The notes under the pieces were generated by a model. It ran no database searches and was not told the origin of the DNA. It was given only the letters and a program-made list of their open reading frames with translations. A DNA stretch of 64,000 bases from Hoeflea sp. (lineage in GTDB: Bacteria > Pseudomonadota > Alphaproteobacteria > Rhizobiales > Rhizobiaceae): the NCBI GenBank assembly GCA_020637795.1, contig JACKJT010000002.1:806001-870000 (forward strand), given 5' to 3'. Positions 51,421-60,675 of this stretch are shown in pieces. A program made the translations under genes and the position numbers. Every line of letters starts with the position of its first letter. Within the stretch, counting starts at the first letter, position 1.

Positions 51421-51831
51421 GTCAGCCTCCGTTGTGTTCCCTGAGAATGCTTTATTAGCGTTGCGCACCGCGCAACTTTTTGGAATTTCAGCCTATTCTG
51501 TCGCCTTGACGCCAGTTGTCAACCGTTTCACCGGATCGGATGATACTGCGAGCTTTGACCCGCCATGACCAAAAAATATAGGGCCAATGCATGCCCGGCA
51601 GTTATGCCAGACGGGATTTGCGAAAGATTTTTGCCACCCTGGATTGAAGTGGGTAAAAGTCGAACATCCATCCCATTGCCCTGCCCGCGTAAATTCCGGT
51701 TGCCCGGTTTACAAATCCCGCCCGAGCGGCCAACAATAAGACCTTGCCATTCGGCCGGCGTCCGCCGGACCAAAGCAAAATGAAAAGATAAAGATGGCGC
51801 CAAGACCATCCGATGACGAGGGGAACGCCGG
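51421..51831. promoter_or_regulatory. Long divergent intergenic region with a palindrome at 51460-51476
   Basis: No gene is seen. GTTGCGC 51460-51466 and GCGCAAC 51470-51476 form a perfect 7-bp palindrome with spacer ACC, 40 bp from the binding-protein start, in an operator-like position. A TTGAC...GTCAA pair lies near 51508-51524 and a CCGGCG/GCCGG hairpin near 51750. Presumably this holds the promoters of both halves of the importer; no regulator gene is adjacent. Confidence 0.35.
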
Positions 51832-52812
51832 TTGAATCCTGTGCTGTCGACCATACTGAAGCGCCTTGGGCTGGGGATCGCCACGCTTTTCGTCGTCTCC
51901 GCCATCATCTTCAGTTCGATTTCAATGCTACCCGGAGACTTCAGCGAAGCGGTTCTCGGGCAGGCCGCCACCAAAGACACCGTCGCCGCGTTCCGCAAGG
52001 AGCTGGGTTTGGACAAGCCCGCGCCGGTCCGCTACTTCGAATGGGTCGGATCGGTTCTCCAGGGAGATCTGGGAACGTCCTTTTCCGGCCGCAATGCCTC
52101 CGGTCAGGACCGCTCGCGCCAGGTGGTCGATCTCGTCATGCCGCGGCTCTGGAACACGTTGTTTCTGGCCGGGGTGACGGCCCTGATTGCCGTACCGCTG
52201 GCGCTTTTCCTTGGCCTGACAGCGGCACTCTACCGCAACACCGCCTATGACCGGATCGTCAATGCGGCCACGCTGACCACGATTTCGACCCCCGAATTCT
52301 TCGTCGCCTACATCCTGATCCTGTTTCTGGCGTCACTGTGGCCGGTGTTCCCGTCGCTTGCCAACATCGATGCCTCCACCGCCCTCGGCGAACGGCTGTA
52401 CCGGGTCGCGCTTCCGGCGCTGACCCTCACCCTGGTCATTGTCGCGCACATGATGCGCATGACCCGCGCCGCCATCATCAACCTGCTCGCCAGCCCCTAT
52501 ATCGAGATGGCGCGGCTCAAGGGCGCCTCGCAATCCGAGATCATTCTCAAGCATGCGCTGCCCAACGCCTGGGCGCCGATCGCCACCGTGATCGCCTTCA
52601 ACCTCGCCTACCTGGTGGTGGGCGTGGTCGTGGTCGAAGTGGTCTTCGTCTATCCCGGCATCGGCCAGTTGATGGTCGACGCAGTGACCAGCCGCGATAT
52701 CCCGGTGGTCCAGGCCTGCGCGCTGATTTTTGCCGCCACCTACATCCTCTTGAACCTGACCGCCGACATTATCGGCATCGTCACCAACCCGCGATTGTTG
52801 CATCCGAGATGA
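51832..52812 (+). CDS. Peptide-type ABC permease (DppB-like), second importer
   Basis: 326 residues with about six helices. LKRLGLGIATLFVVSAIIFS, MLPGDFSEAVLGQAATKDTV and FRKELGLDKPAPVRYFEWVG are DppB-like; the EAA loop is YIEMARLKGASQSEIILKHA followed by LPNAWAPIATVIAFNLAYL. TTG at 51832 is the start, with GAGGGG upstream, because no ATG lies before the first helix. The protein ends TNPRLLHPR. It overlaps the next permease gene by 4 bp. Confidence 0.9.
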   Translation: MNPVLSTILKRLGLGIATLFVVSAIIFSSISMLPGDFSEAVLGQAATKDTVAAFRKELGLDKPAPVRYFEWVGSVLQGDLGTSFSGRNASGQDRSRQVVDLVMPRLWNTLFLAGVTALIAVPLALFLGLTAALYRNTAYDRIVNAATLTTISTPEFFVAYILILFLASLWPVFPSLANIDASTALGERLYRVALPALTLTLVIVAHMMRMTRAAIINLLASPYIEMARLKGASQSEIILKHALPNAWAPIATVIAFNLAYLVVGVVVVEVVFVYPGIGQLMVDAVTSRDIPVVQACALIFAATYILLNLTADIIGIVTNPRLLHPR

Positions 52813-53723
52813 GTGAGCAGCCCGAAACCTACGCCGCAACCGCCGAAGTCGGCGCCGTGAGAAAGCGCCGCACCCGCCTCGAGCGGATCGGATTGTTGCT
52901 GAAATCCGCACCGCCAAGCGCCTGGTTCGGCATGATCGTGGTCGCCCTCTACATTCTGGTGGCCATTTTCGCCGATGTCATCGCTCCCTATGGCGAAGCT
53001 CAGATCCATCCCGTCCCCTTCGCTCCGTGGAGCGACGAGTTCATATTCGGAACCGACCAGATCGGCCGCGACGTGCTCACCCGCCTGATCTACGGCGCCC
53101 GCAACACCATGGGCATCGCGCTGGCGACCACCATCCTGTCCTTTCTGATCGGCGGCGGACTGGGCCTGGTAGCGGCCATCAACCGCAGCTGGCTCGACCA
53201 GGCATTGAGCCGCTTCGTCGATGTTCTCATGGCGATCCCCAGCCTGATCTTCGCGCTGATGCTGCTGTCGATCTTCGGCTCGACCATCACCAGCCTGATC
53301 ATGATCATCGCCGTGCTTGATTCGACCCGCGTGTTCCGCCTGACTCGTTCCGTTGCCGTCAACGTCGCGGTAATGGATTACGTCGAGGCGGCGAAACTGC
53401 GCGGCGAGGGTCTCGGCTGGATCATGCGGCGCGAGATCCTGCCCAACATCATGCCGCCGCTGGTCGCCGAATTCGGCCTGCGCTTCTGCTTCGTCTTCCT
53501 GACCATCGCGGCGCTGTCGTTCCTCGGCGTCGGCATCCAGCCGCCCACCGCCGACTGGGGCTCCATGGTCCGCGCCAATGCCTCGCTGATCCAGTTCGCC
53601 AAATACGACATCACCGCGGCGATCACCCCGCTTTTACCGGCGGCCGCCATCGCGCTGCTTACCGTGGCGGTCAACTTCATCGTTGACTGGTTCCTGCAGA
53701 AAACCAGCGGGCTACGCGAATGA
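52809..53723 (+). CDS. Peptide-type ABC permease (DppC-like), second importer
   Basis: 304 residues with about six helices after an Arg-rich cytoplasmic N-terminus. FGTDQIGRDVLTRLIYGARN is the DppC hallmark and VMDYVEAAKLRGEGLGWIMR with REILPNIMPPLVAEF the EAA loop. ATG 52809 overlaps the DppB-like stop and the gene's own stop overlaps the ATPase start, so the three are translationally coupled. A longer in-frame reading upstream is a shadow of the DppB-like gene. Confidence 0.9.
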   Translation: MSEQPETYAATAEVGAVRKRRTRLERIGLLLKSAPPSAWFGMIVVALYILVAIFADVIAPYGEAQIHPVPFAPWSDEFIFGTDQIGRDVLTRLIYGARNTMGIALATTILSFLIGGGLGLVAAINRSWLDQALSRFVDVLMAIPSLIFALMLLSIFGSTITSLIMIIAVLDSTRVFRLTRSVAVNVAVMDYVEAAKLRGEGLGWIMRREILPNIMPPLVAEFGLRFCFVFLTIAALSFLGVGIQPPTADWGSMVRANASLIQFAKYDITAAITPLLPAAAIALLTVAVNFIVDWFLQKTSGLRE

Positions 53724-55339
53724 CCGACAAGCACGACCCCAATCATGACATCCTGCTCGAGATGCGCGACATCCGCATCGACGGTTTCTCCGACGAGCGC
53801 TGGCATCCGATCATCAAGGGCGTCGACCTGACCCTGCGCCGCGGCGAGATCATGGGGCTGATCGGCGAATCCGGCGCGGGAAAATCGACCCTCGGCAAGG
53901 CCGCCATGGGTTACACCCAGCCCGGCTGCAAACTCACCGGCGGCTCGATCATTTTCGACGGCATCGATCTGGCCAAGGCCGGCGATGGGGAAAAGCGCAA
54001 GCTCTGGGGCACCCGCATCGCCTATGTCGCACAATCCGCAGCCGCCTCCTTCAATCCCGCGCACCGATTGATCGACCAGACGGTGGAAGCGGCAAACCGG
54101 CGTGGGATCAGGCCGGACGCCGAATCCCGCGCAGACGCGGTGGAACTGTTCAAGGCGCTGCAGCTTCCCAACCCCGAAACCATCGGCAGCCGCTATCCGC
54201 ACCAGGTGTCCGGCGGCCAGCTGCAGCGCATAATGACAGCCATGGCGATGTCGCCCCGCCCCGACCTGATCATATTCGACGAGCCGACCACCGCGCTCGA
54301 TGTGACCACCCAGGTCGAAGTCCTGGCCGCGATGCGCAACATTGTCGAGGAATTCAACACGGCGGCGATCTACATCACCCACGATCTGGCCGTGGTTGCC
54401 CAGATGGCGGATTTCATCAAGGTGCTGCGTTACGGCGAAGAGGTCGAGCAGGCGCCGACGCGGCAGATGCTGACCAAGCCCGAACAGCCCTACACCAAGT
54501 CGCTGTGGTCGGTCCGCGCGCTGGAAAAGCCGGAGGTCAAGGGCGAGGACATCGTTCTGTCCATCGATCATGTCGACGCCGCCTATGGCCCGATCAAGGT
54601 GCTGCACGACGTCAACATCTCGATTCCGCGCGGTCGGACCGTCGCCGTTGTCGGCGAATCCGGATCGGGAAAATCGACGACAGCGCGGGTCATCACCGGG
54701 TTGTTGCCGCCAATCAGCGGCAGTGTCAGCTTCAATGGAGAGCCGCTTCCGGCAGCCCTGAAGGACCGCAGCAAGGAGCAACTGCAGAAGATCCAGATGA
54801 TCTACCAGATGGCGGATACGGCGATGAACCCGCGCCAGACGGTCGAAGAGATCATCGGACGGCCGCTCGAATTCTATCTCGGGCTGACAGGAAAGGCCCG
54901 CGAGGCCCGGGTGATCGAGCTGCTCGAGATGATCGAACTCGACGACAGCTTCATGGACCGGCTGCCATCCGAGCTTTCCGGCGGCCAGAAACAACGTATC
55001 TGCATCGCCCGCGCGCTTGCAGCCAACCCGGAAGTCATCATCTGCGACGAGGTGACCTCGGCGCTGGACCAGATCGTCCAGGAAGGCATCCTCAAGCTGC
55101 TTCTGCGGCTGCAGAAGCAGTACAACATCACCTATCTCTTCATCACCCACGACATTGCCACGGTGAAGGCGATTTCCGACGAGATCGTTGTGATGTTCCA
55201 GGGCAAGGTGGTCGAACAGGGATTGAAGAGCGAAATTCTCTCACCGCCCTTCCCCGACTACACCAAGCTGCTTCTGTCCTCGGTTCCGGAAATGGATCCC
55301 GACTGGCTCACCAATCTTCTGGCGGCCCGCGACAGCTGA
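53720..55339 (+). CDS. Peptide-type ABC ATPase with two fused nucleotide-binding domains
   Basis: 539 residues carrying a DppD-like and a DppF-like domain in one chain. Domain 1: Walker A GESGAGKST, signature VSGGQLQRIMTAMAMSPRPD, Walker B LIIFDEPTTALDVTTQVEVL, His switch ITHDLAVV. Domain 2 starts near residue 275: Walker A GESGSGKST, signature LSGGQKQRICIARALAANPE, then VIICDEVTSALDQIVQEGIL. Asp-Glu-Val replaces Asp-Glu-Pro in the second Walker B extension. Fusion of this kind is common in GsiA/YejF-type ATPases. It completes the second importer. Confidence 0.92.
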   Translation: MTDKHDPNHDILLEMRDIRIDGFSDERWHPIIKGVDLTLRRGEIMGLIGESGAGKSTLGKAAMGYTQPGCKLTGGSIIFDGIDLAKAGDGEKRKLWGTRIAYVAQSAAASFNPAHRLIDQTVEAANRRGIRPDAESRADAVELFKALQLPNPETIGSRYPHQVSGGQLQRIMTAMAMSPRPDLIIFDEPTTALDVTTQVEVLAAMRNIVEEFNTAAIYITHDLAVVAQMADFIKVLRYGEEVEQAPTRQMLTKPEQPYTKSLWSVRALEKPEVKGEDIVLSIDHVDAAYGPIKVLHDVNISIPRGRTVAVVGESGSGKSTTARVITGLLPPISGSVSFNGEPLPAALKDRSKEQLQKIQMIYQMADTAMNPRQTVEEIIGRPLEFYLGLTGKAREARVIELLEMIELDDSFMDRLPSELSGGQKQRICIARALAANPEVIICDEVTSALDQIVQEGILKLLLRLQKQYNITYLFITHDIATVKAISDEIVVMFQGKVVEQGLKSEILSPPFPDYTKLLLSSVPEMDPDWLTNLLAARDS

Positions 55340-55353
55340 CAATCCGGCAGCTG

Positions 55354-56073
55354 TTATCGCTGACCGAGAAGCGCCGGCAGGTCCGCCACCGACCCGATCA
55401 GCACATCGGCCAGTTCGGAAAGTGTTTGATGCGACCCGGTTCCCGACAGCACGCCGATCGCCGCCCCCGCGCCCGAGGCGCGGGCCATCTCCATGTCGTG
55501 CCGGTTGTCGCCAACCATGGCGACTTGATTGGGAGCGAGCCCCAGATGCGCGGCATAGGCGTGCAGCATGCCGGGCTCGGGTTTCGGGCCATGGCCGCTG
55601 TCATAGCCGGCGATGAAGCTGACATGCGTCTCGATCCCCAGAACCTCGACCGTGCGCCGGATGCTGGCTTCGACGTCGCTCGATGCGATGCCGATCGAAA
55701 GCTCCGCCTGCCTGAGCGTCCGCATCAGCATGTCCAGATCGCAGATCGGCCAGGGCGTATCTGCGCCCTCGATGAAAGCCTGATCGAGCATCCGGGCCAG
55801 CCTTTCGGTCTCGACCGGACTGCCGTGGGCCACCATGTGCGCGGCAATCTCGTTGGCATTGGCGGCGGCGAACATGCTGTCCGCCCGGGTCTTGCCGGTC
55901 AGCGGGTCCATGCCGCATTCGAACAGCAGGATGTCGGCAAGCATGGCGTCGCCATCCGCCGCAAGCAGCGCCGCCTTCCGGTTGGTTTGAGCCCAGGTTC
56001 TGTCGAAATCGACCAGTGTGCCATCCTTGTCGAACAGGATTGCCTTGATCTCGCTACCCAATTTCCAGGTCAT
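55354..56073 (-). CDS. HAD superfamily hydrolase, phosphoglycolate-phosphatase-like
   Basis: 239 residues. Motif I ILFDKDGTLVDFDRTWAQTN has the nucleophile Asp (DKDGT), motif II lies in GIASSDVEASIRRTVEVLG, motif III Lys is in HGPKPEPGMLHAYAAHLG and motif IV is VAMVGDNRHDMEMARASGAG. A helical cap follows motif I. The substrate cannot be told; it is not the copy associated with the Calvin genes at 61696. It converges on the importer ATPase and is divergent from the esterase gene with almost no space. Confidence 0.85.
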   Translation of the reverse strand: MTWKLGSEIKAILFDKDGTLVDFDRTWAQTNRKAALLAADGDAMLADILLFECGMDPLTGKTRADSMFAAANANEIAAHMVAHGSPVETERLARMLDQAFIEGADTPWPICDLDMLMRTLRQAELSIGIASSDVEASIRRTVEVLGIETHVSFIAGYDSGHGPKPEPGMLHAYAAHLGLAPNQVAMVGDNRHDMEMARASGAGAAIGVLSGTGSHQTLSELADVLIGSVADLPALLGQR

Positions 56074-56114
56074 GATGTTTTTCCGGTTTGACAGAAGCTG
56101 TGCCTCGCGATTGC

Positions 56115-57104
56115 ATGGGCGTCAACATCAATATCTCGAACCCGAAGGACACGCCGTTGCGCCCTGCCCCCTACGACACCTTGCTCGACGAAGAAACCTG
56201 GGCGTTCATCGACAAGTCGGTTTCCTTCTACCCCGAAACCGCAACCAGCCTCGACCATCAAGGCCAGCGTGCGGTTTACGACGATCTCTGTCGGGCGTTC
56301 GACGCCGGTCGTCCCTCCGGCGTCTCGGTCCGCGACTATTCCATCCCCGGCACTGTCACACCGATCCCGGTGCGTGAGTACAGGACCGGAGCCGGAGTGC
56401 CGGCGGTAACCGTTCTGTATCTGCATGGCGGCGGCTTCATCCTTGGAGGTCTCGAGAGCCATGACAGCATCTGTGCCGAGATCTGCGACCGGACCGGGTT
56501 CGAAGTCGTTGCCGTCGACTACCGCCTTGCGCCCGAACACCTGCATCCGGCCCAGTTTGACGACGCCCTTGCGGCGTTCCGGTTCATTGTCGGTACCCGC
56601 AACCTTCCGGTGATCCTTGCCGGCGACAGCGCCGGCGGCAATCTCGCTGCTGCCGTCTCCTGGGCAACACGTGGTGAAGAGCGGGTTCCCGCAGGACAGG
56701 TGCTGATCTACCCGGCGCTTGGCGCCGACACCTCCAGGGGCAGCTTTATCGACCACGCCAACGCACCCATGCTGACCACCGCAGACATGCTTTATTATGA
56801 CGAACTCCGCTCGGGCGGCTCGTCTCCGACCGGAGATCCCCGCTTCACCCCGCTCGCGGCGACCGATTTCACCGGCATGCCGCCGACCGTGATTTTCACG
56901 GCGGAATGCGACCCGCTGGCAAGCGACGGCCCCGACTATTGCCGGCGGGTGAGCGGCGACGGCGGGCGTGCCGTCTGCTTCGAGGAAAAGGGGCTCGTCC
57001 ACGGTTATCTGCGCGCCCGGCACTCGGCCGCCCGTGCCCGTGACAGCTTTACCCGCATGATAGCGGGCTTCAAGGCGCTCGGCGCCGGGGAATGGCCCTA
57101 TTGA
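56115..57104 (+). CDS. Alpha/beta hydrolase of the hormone-sensitive lipase type
   Basis: About 329 residues. LYLHGGGFILGGLESHDSIC is the HGGGF oxyanion motif, VILAGDSAGGNLAAAVSW contains the nucleophile Ser in GDSAGG, and MPPTVIFTAECDPLASDGPD plus LVHGYLRARHSA hold the Asp and His of the triad. These enzymes cleave short-chain esters or related bonds in the cytosol. ATG 56115 is used; a TTG at 56088 would add nine residues and neither has a clear ribosome site. Adjacent to an importer and a CocE-type hydrolase, it may process an imported ester (inference). Confidence 0.85.
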   Translation: MGVNINISNPKDTPLRPAPYDTLLDEETWAFIDKSVSFYPETATSLDHQGQRAVYDDLCRAFDAGRPSGVSVRDYSIPGTVTPIPVREYRTGAGVPAVTVLYLHGGGFILGGLESHDSICAEICDRTGFEVVAVDYRLAPEHLHPAQFDDALAAFRFIVGTRNLPVILAGDSAGGNLAAAVSWATRGEERVPAGQVLIYPALGADTSRGSFIDHANAPMLTTADMLYYDELRSGGSSPTGDPRFTPLAATDFTGMPPTVIFTAECDPLASDGPDYCRRVSGDGGRAVCFEEKGLVHGYLRARHSAARARDSFTRMIAGFKALGAGEWPY

Positions 57105-57128
57105 GCCCGCCCCCCGGCGTTGCCCGGC

Positions 57129-59147
57129 TCAGACGAACCGGCGCGCGATCCGTTCGTCCCATTCCTTGTCGAACATCACGGTGTCGTTCTCCGTCGCCAC
57201 CAGCTTGCCCGTGACGTAAAACCAGTCCTGGTCACAGCGCATGTCCATCTCCGCGACCGTCCTGGTCCACCAGGTCTCGCGTCCGCCGGTCTGTTCCCAG
57301 CGGATGTGCGCCGTTGCCGATAGCGGATCATCCGGATGGATCGACCAGCGCTCATGCGTCGTGCTGCCCGAGACCAGACCGTGTTCAAGATCCCGGTTTT
57401 CGCCCGCATCATTGAAGATCGTCGTGGTCACAAGGCCGGTTTCAGCGTCGGTCTCGGTGCTTCGCGTCGATGCCGACGGCCTGAGGTTCTCATGCCGCCA
57501 GGGTTCGGCACCTACAGGCTTTTCAAAGCTGCATTCGTCCTTGTCGGCGAGCACGGCGCGGCACGGAAGCTCAAGCCTACCGGCTTCGAGCGTCACCGTG
57601 GCCTGCTCCGGCGTCGGCCAGATGAACGGCCAGTAGTTGGTCGAAATCGCAATCCGCAACCGATGCCCTGCCGGAATCCGGTAGGCGATCTGGTCGAGCG
57701 TGATGACCACCTCGAAAACCTCGCCGGGCGTCAATCGTTCCGGCGCCTCGGCGGAGTTCCGGTGCGTGAGGTTGAGAACGCCCATGGTGATCAGCGCCGA
57801 GGTTCCATCCGGGCGCAGGTCGCAAAGCCGCACGGCCAGTTGCGCCAGCGGCTTGTCCGACCGGGCACGGATCAGGACTCGCGGCGCGCCGACGATGTCG
57901 AGCGGCTCGGCAAGCACGGCACCATCGAAACACGCGGATCTCCGATCATCCGGGGTTTGCTCATCGGGCAGTTCAGGGCCGTAGGCGAAGGGAAAATACT
58001 CGCCCGTCTGAGTACCGCAATCGACCGGCGAACACACCGCTACCGGCGCGCTGATCGGTCCCTGACCGAGAGTGCCGTCACCCAGGTCGAATCCTTTTGA
58101 CACGATCCCGGTGGAAGGCCATTCGTCTTCCACAATCCAGCGGCCCGGACGCTCGTCCACCCAGCGCTCCGGCGCAATGCTGTCCATCAGCCACGTCCGG
58201 TAGGCGGGCAGGCTCTCGGCGCCATTGTCGATGCCCTTGAGCCAATGATCCCACCAGCACCGGGCTTCCTGCAGGAAACCGATGCGCGGCTCGGGCCCTG
58301 CATAATGCGGATATTTGTGGATCCATGGCCCGACGATGCCCTTGACCGGGGCCTCGATGTTCTCGACCAGGTTCGAGATCGTGTTGCGGTAGCCGTCATG
58401 CCAGCCGCCGATCGACAGCACCGCCGCCTCGATCGCGCCATAGTCCTCGCACACCGATCCGTGCTTCCAGTATTCGTCCCGCGTCTGACGCGAGATCCAT
58501 TCGCGCGCCAGGAACGGCATTTCCCTCAAACGGTTGAGCCACTGTTCCCGCCATCCCGGCCCCATCAGCAGCGGATCCGGCGGCCGCGACGAATAGGACA
58601 GCATGTTGGCCGCCCAGCCGAAATTTTCTCCCAGCAGGCAACCGCCCTTGAAATGGATGTCGTCGGCAAAGCGGTCGGCGGTCGAACAGATGGTGATGAT
58701 CGCCTTCATCGCCGGCGGCCTGAGCGCCGCAACCTGCAGCGAGTTGAACCCGCCCCAGGAAATCCCCATCATGCCGGCCGTACCCGAGCACCAGGGCTGT
58801 GCAGCCGCCCAGGCGATCACATCGCAGGCATCCTGCAATTCCTGCGGGGTGTATTCGTCCGTCATAAGGCCTTCGGAATCGCCATTGCCACGCATGTCGA
58901 CCCGGATGCAGGCATAGCCCTGGCCAGCCATCCAGGGATGGGTCAGGCTGTCGCGCACGATGGTGCCGTCGCGTTTGCGGTACGGTAAATGTTCCAGAAT
59001 GACCGGTACGGGATCGGCTTCCGCATCCTTCGGCATCCAGATCCGCGCCGACAACCGGCAGCCGTCGGGCATCTCGATCGGCTGGTCCTCGATCTCGATG
59101 ATCTCGCGCGCAAACGCGGTCTCGGTTTCCGGCATGAATGACGCCAT
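57129..59147 (-). CDS. CocE/NonD family hydrolase (X-Pro dipeptidyl-peptidase-like)
   Basis: 672 residues without a signal peptide. The alpha/beta-hydrolase half contains YACIRVDMRGNGDSEGLM and GMMGISWGGFNSLQVAALRP with the nucleophile Ser at about residue 130. The C-terminal half is a jelly-roll domain (ALITMGVLNLTHRNSAEAPE; PAGHRLRIAISTNYWPFIWP), the CocE/PepX_C architecture seen in cocaine esterase, alpha-amino acid ester hydrolase and X-Pro peptidases. The substrate is an ester or amide; which is not inferable. ATG 59147 has AGGGAC upstream. It ends 25 bp from the convergent esterase gene. Confidence 0.85.
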   Translation of the reverse strand: MASFMPETETAFAREIIEIEDQPIEMPDGCRLSARIWMPKDAEADPVPVILEHLPYRKRDGTIVRDSLTHPWMAGQGYACIRVDMRGNGDSEGLMTDEYTPQELQDACDVIAWAAAQPWCSGTAGMMGISWGGFNSLQVAALRPPAMKAIITICSTADRFADDIHFKGGCLLGENFGWAANMLSYSSRPPDPLLMGPGWREQWLNRLREMPFLAREWISRQTRDEYWKHGSVCEDYGAIEAAVLSIGGWHDGYRNTISNLVENIEAPVKGIVGPWIHKYPHYAGPEPRIGFLQEARCWWDHWLKGIDNGAESLPAYRTWLMDSIAPERWVDERPGRWIVEDEWPSTGIVSKGFDLGDGTLGQGPISAPVAVCSPVDCGTQTGEYFPFAYGPELPDEQTPDDRRSACFDGAVLAEPLDIVGAPRVLIRARSDKPLAQLAVRLCDLRPDGTSALITMGVLNLTHRNSAEAPERLTPGEVFEVVITLDQIAYRIPAGHRLRIAISTNYWPFIWPTPEQATVTLEAGRLELPCRAVLADKDECSFEKPVGAEPWRHENLRPSASTRSTETDAETGLVTTTIFNDAGENRDLEHGLVSGSTTHERWSIHPDDPLSATAHIRWEQTGGRETWWTRTVAEMDMRCDQDWFYVTGKLVATENDTVMFDKEWDERIARRFV

Positions 59148-59294
59148 GGCATGTCCCTCAGGCTGCTGTTCAGCCCGGACACTCTCATGCCGGAACCGGA
59201 GCGCGCAATGGTCCAGGCGACAAGTTTTCCAAACGGAGCAATCTATTGGGGGATCGGGCGGACGCTCCGGACGCGATCAGCCCCCGGATCGGCT

Positions 59295-60497
59295 CTAGAC
59301 CGCGTGCAGGGCGGCCAGAAGTCCGCGGGGACCCTTTCCGTTCGGGGAAAGCGCCGCTCCGGGGAAACACGACACGATTTCAATGCCATGTTGCTCGAGC
59401 ACAGGGAAAGCAGCCTCCTGTTCCTCGAACGCAATGATTCGCCCTGGCGACAGCACGATTGGCGCAAGCGTCGCAAGCGCGTCTCCAACCGGTTTGGGAT
59501 GCTGGCTGATATCGATCAGATTGAGTTCAGTCACCTCCATGGATCGGGCCAAGTCTTGGACGAATGAAGATCTGCAGGGCTCGATCCCCAGCACCGCTCC
59601 CCGCTGATTGGCCCGTACGACAAAGGCATTGGCCATTTCCAGCAGCGTCATGTTGACCAACTGGCAATCGCGGCTGAGCGGCAGGAAACAATCGTCGAGG
59701 CATTCGCACCCGGTGCCGGTCAGGTCCAGCCAGAACATGCTGCTGACCCGGTTCTGCCGAAACAGCGATGCGGCCAGCAGAGACAAGGCCTGGACGCTTG
59801 TGTTGCACGTTATAGCCCCGACGCAAACGCGCTCGCTCGGCATGGCGATGTCGTTTCCGGCGACCGGAGGGGAAGATCGGTCGGCGCCATCGGCGGTCAA
59901 CCAGAACTCGAAGCGTGACTGGTCGAACAGCGGCGCAAAATTCAGGACCGTCGCCGCGGTGATCGCCGCGGCACGGCTTTGCCGCGGTTCGGGCTGGGCA
60001 AGCAGCACGCCGCCATCGATGACCCGGAGCCGCGGGCGCGGATGCATCGCATCGCCGAGCGGTGCGATCAGCCAGCCCTCACCATCGGCTGCGTGATGGG
60101 CCGGGTAGCGCAATCCGGCAGGCAGGTCGGAAAGTTGCATACCCTCCATCAGGAAGCGTGTCAGTGCGTCTGCCGGCTGCTCGCTTAGCCAGAAGATGAT
60201 GCCGCCAGCCGCGCTCGTCCCGGCTTCGGTTTCGGCGAGCCGCCGTTCGAGTATCCAGTCGCGCGCATCGGCAAATCCCAGTGCGGAATAAAGCAGCGCA
60301 TCAAGATGCCGGACGGTCACACCGGCCGTTTCGAGCGTGCGCACCAGTCGCCGGTGTTGCCTGGCCGCTTCCTCAATCTCAGGTCCGGCGCTCTCTGTGC
60401 GCGCACCGAGAGGATCGCATACCGGTCCCTGAACCAGGGCATCCCGCAAGACGCCAATATCATCGGAAACCGAGATTATCGTGCCGGATCTGGCCAT
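59295..60497 (-). CDS. Degenerate arginine-deiminase-like protein (catalytic residues lost)
   Basis: 400 residues, the length of arginine deiminase (ADI), and the layout fits: GVLRDALVQGP at the start, VCVGAITCNTSVQALSLLAA, IVLSPGRIIAFEEQEAAFPV and a Gly-rich end. The catalytic landmarks are changed. The EGGD motif reads PVAGNDI (211-217), MHLDT reads ECLDD (265-269), losing the His, and the C-terminal GxxRCM Cys is Gly in GKGPRG (387-392). It is therefore probably a pseudoenzyme or has a new activity. An FNR/FixK-type box 74 bp upstream suggests low-oxygen control. ATG 60497 has GGGGAAG before it. Confidence 0.65.
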   Translation of the reverse strand: MARSGTIISVSDDIGVLRDALVQGPVCDPLGARTESAGPEIEEAARQHRRLVRTLETAGVTVRHLDALLYSALGFADARDWILERRLAETEAGTSAAGGIIFWLSEQPADALTRFLMEGMQLSDLPAGLRYPAHHAADGEGWLIAPLGDAMHPRPRLRVIDGGVLLAQPEPRQSRAAAITAATVLNFAPLFDQSRFEFWLTADGADRSSPPVAGNDIAMPSERVCVGAITCNTSVQALSLLAASLFRQNRVSSMFWLDLTGTGCECLDDCFLPLSRDCQLVNMTLLEMANAFVVRANQRGAVLGIEPCRSSFVQDLARSMEVTELNLIDISQHPKPVGDALATLAPIVLSPGRIIAFEEQEAAFPVLEQHGIEIVSCFPGAALSPNGKGPRGLLAALHAV

Positions 60498-60570
60498 TTC
60501 TTCCCCATTTCCCCAGGCACTCAGCCAAGGTGTGTGGGAACCATGCTCGACCCAAAACCGGGTCCGCACA

Positions 60571-60584
60571 TTGATGATCGTCAA
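60571..60584. promoter_or_regulatory. FNR/FixK-type box upstream of the ADI-like gene
   Basis: TTGAT 60571-60575, spacer GATC, GTCAA 60580-60584, matching the rhizobial FixK/FnrN consensus TTGAY-N4-RTCAA. It is 74 bp upstream of the ATG, placing a -41.5 site and a short leader in normal range. The FnrN-type gene is directly upstream on the same strand. Confidence 0.65.
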
Positions 60585-60675
60585 TGTCCAGGCATCTCGT
60601 ATGGCCATGCGATGGAAAGACGTAAAGCCGCTCCCGGACTTGCCTGGCAGGCTTCAGCGGTTTGCCGGACAATGC

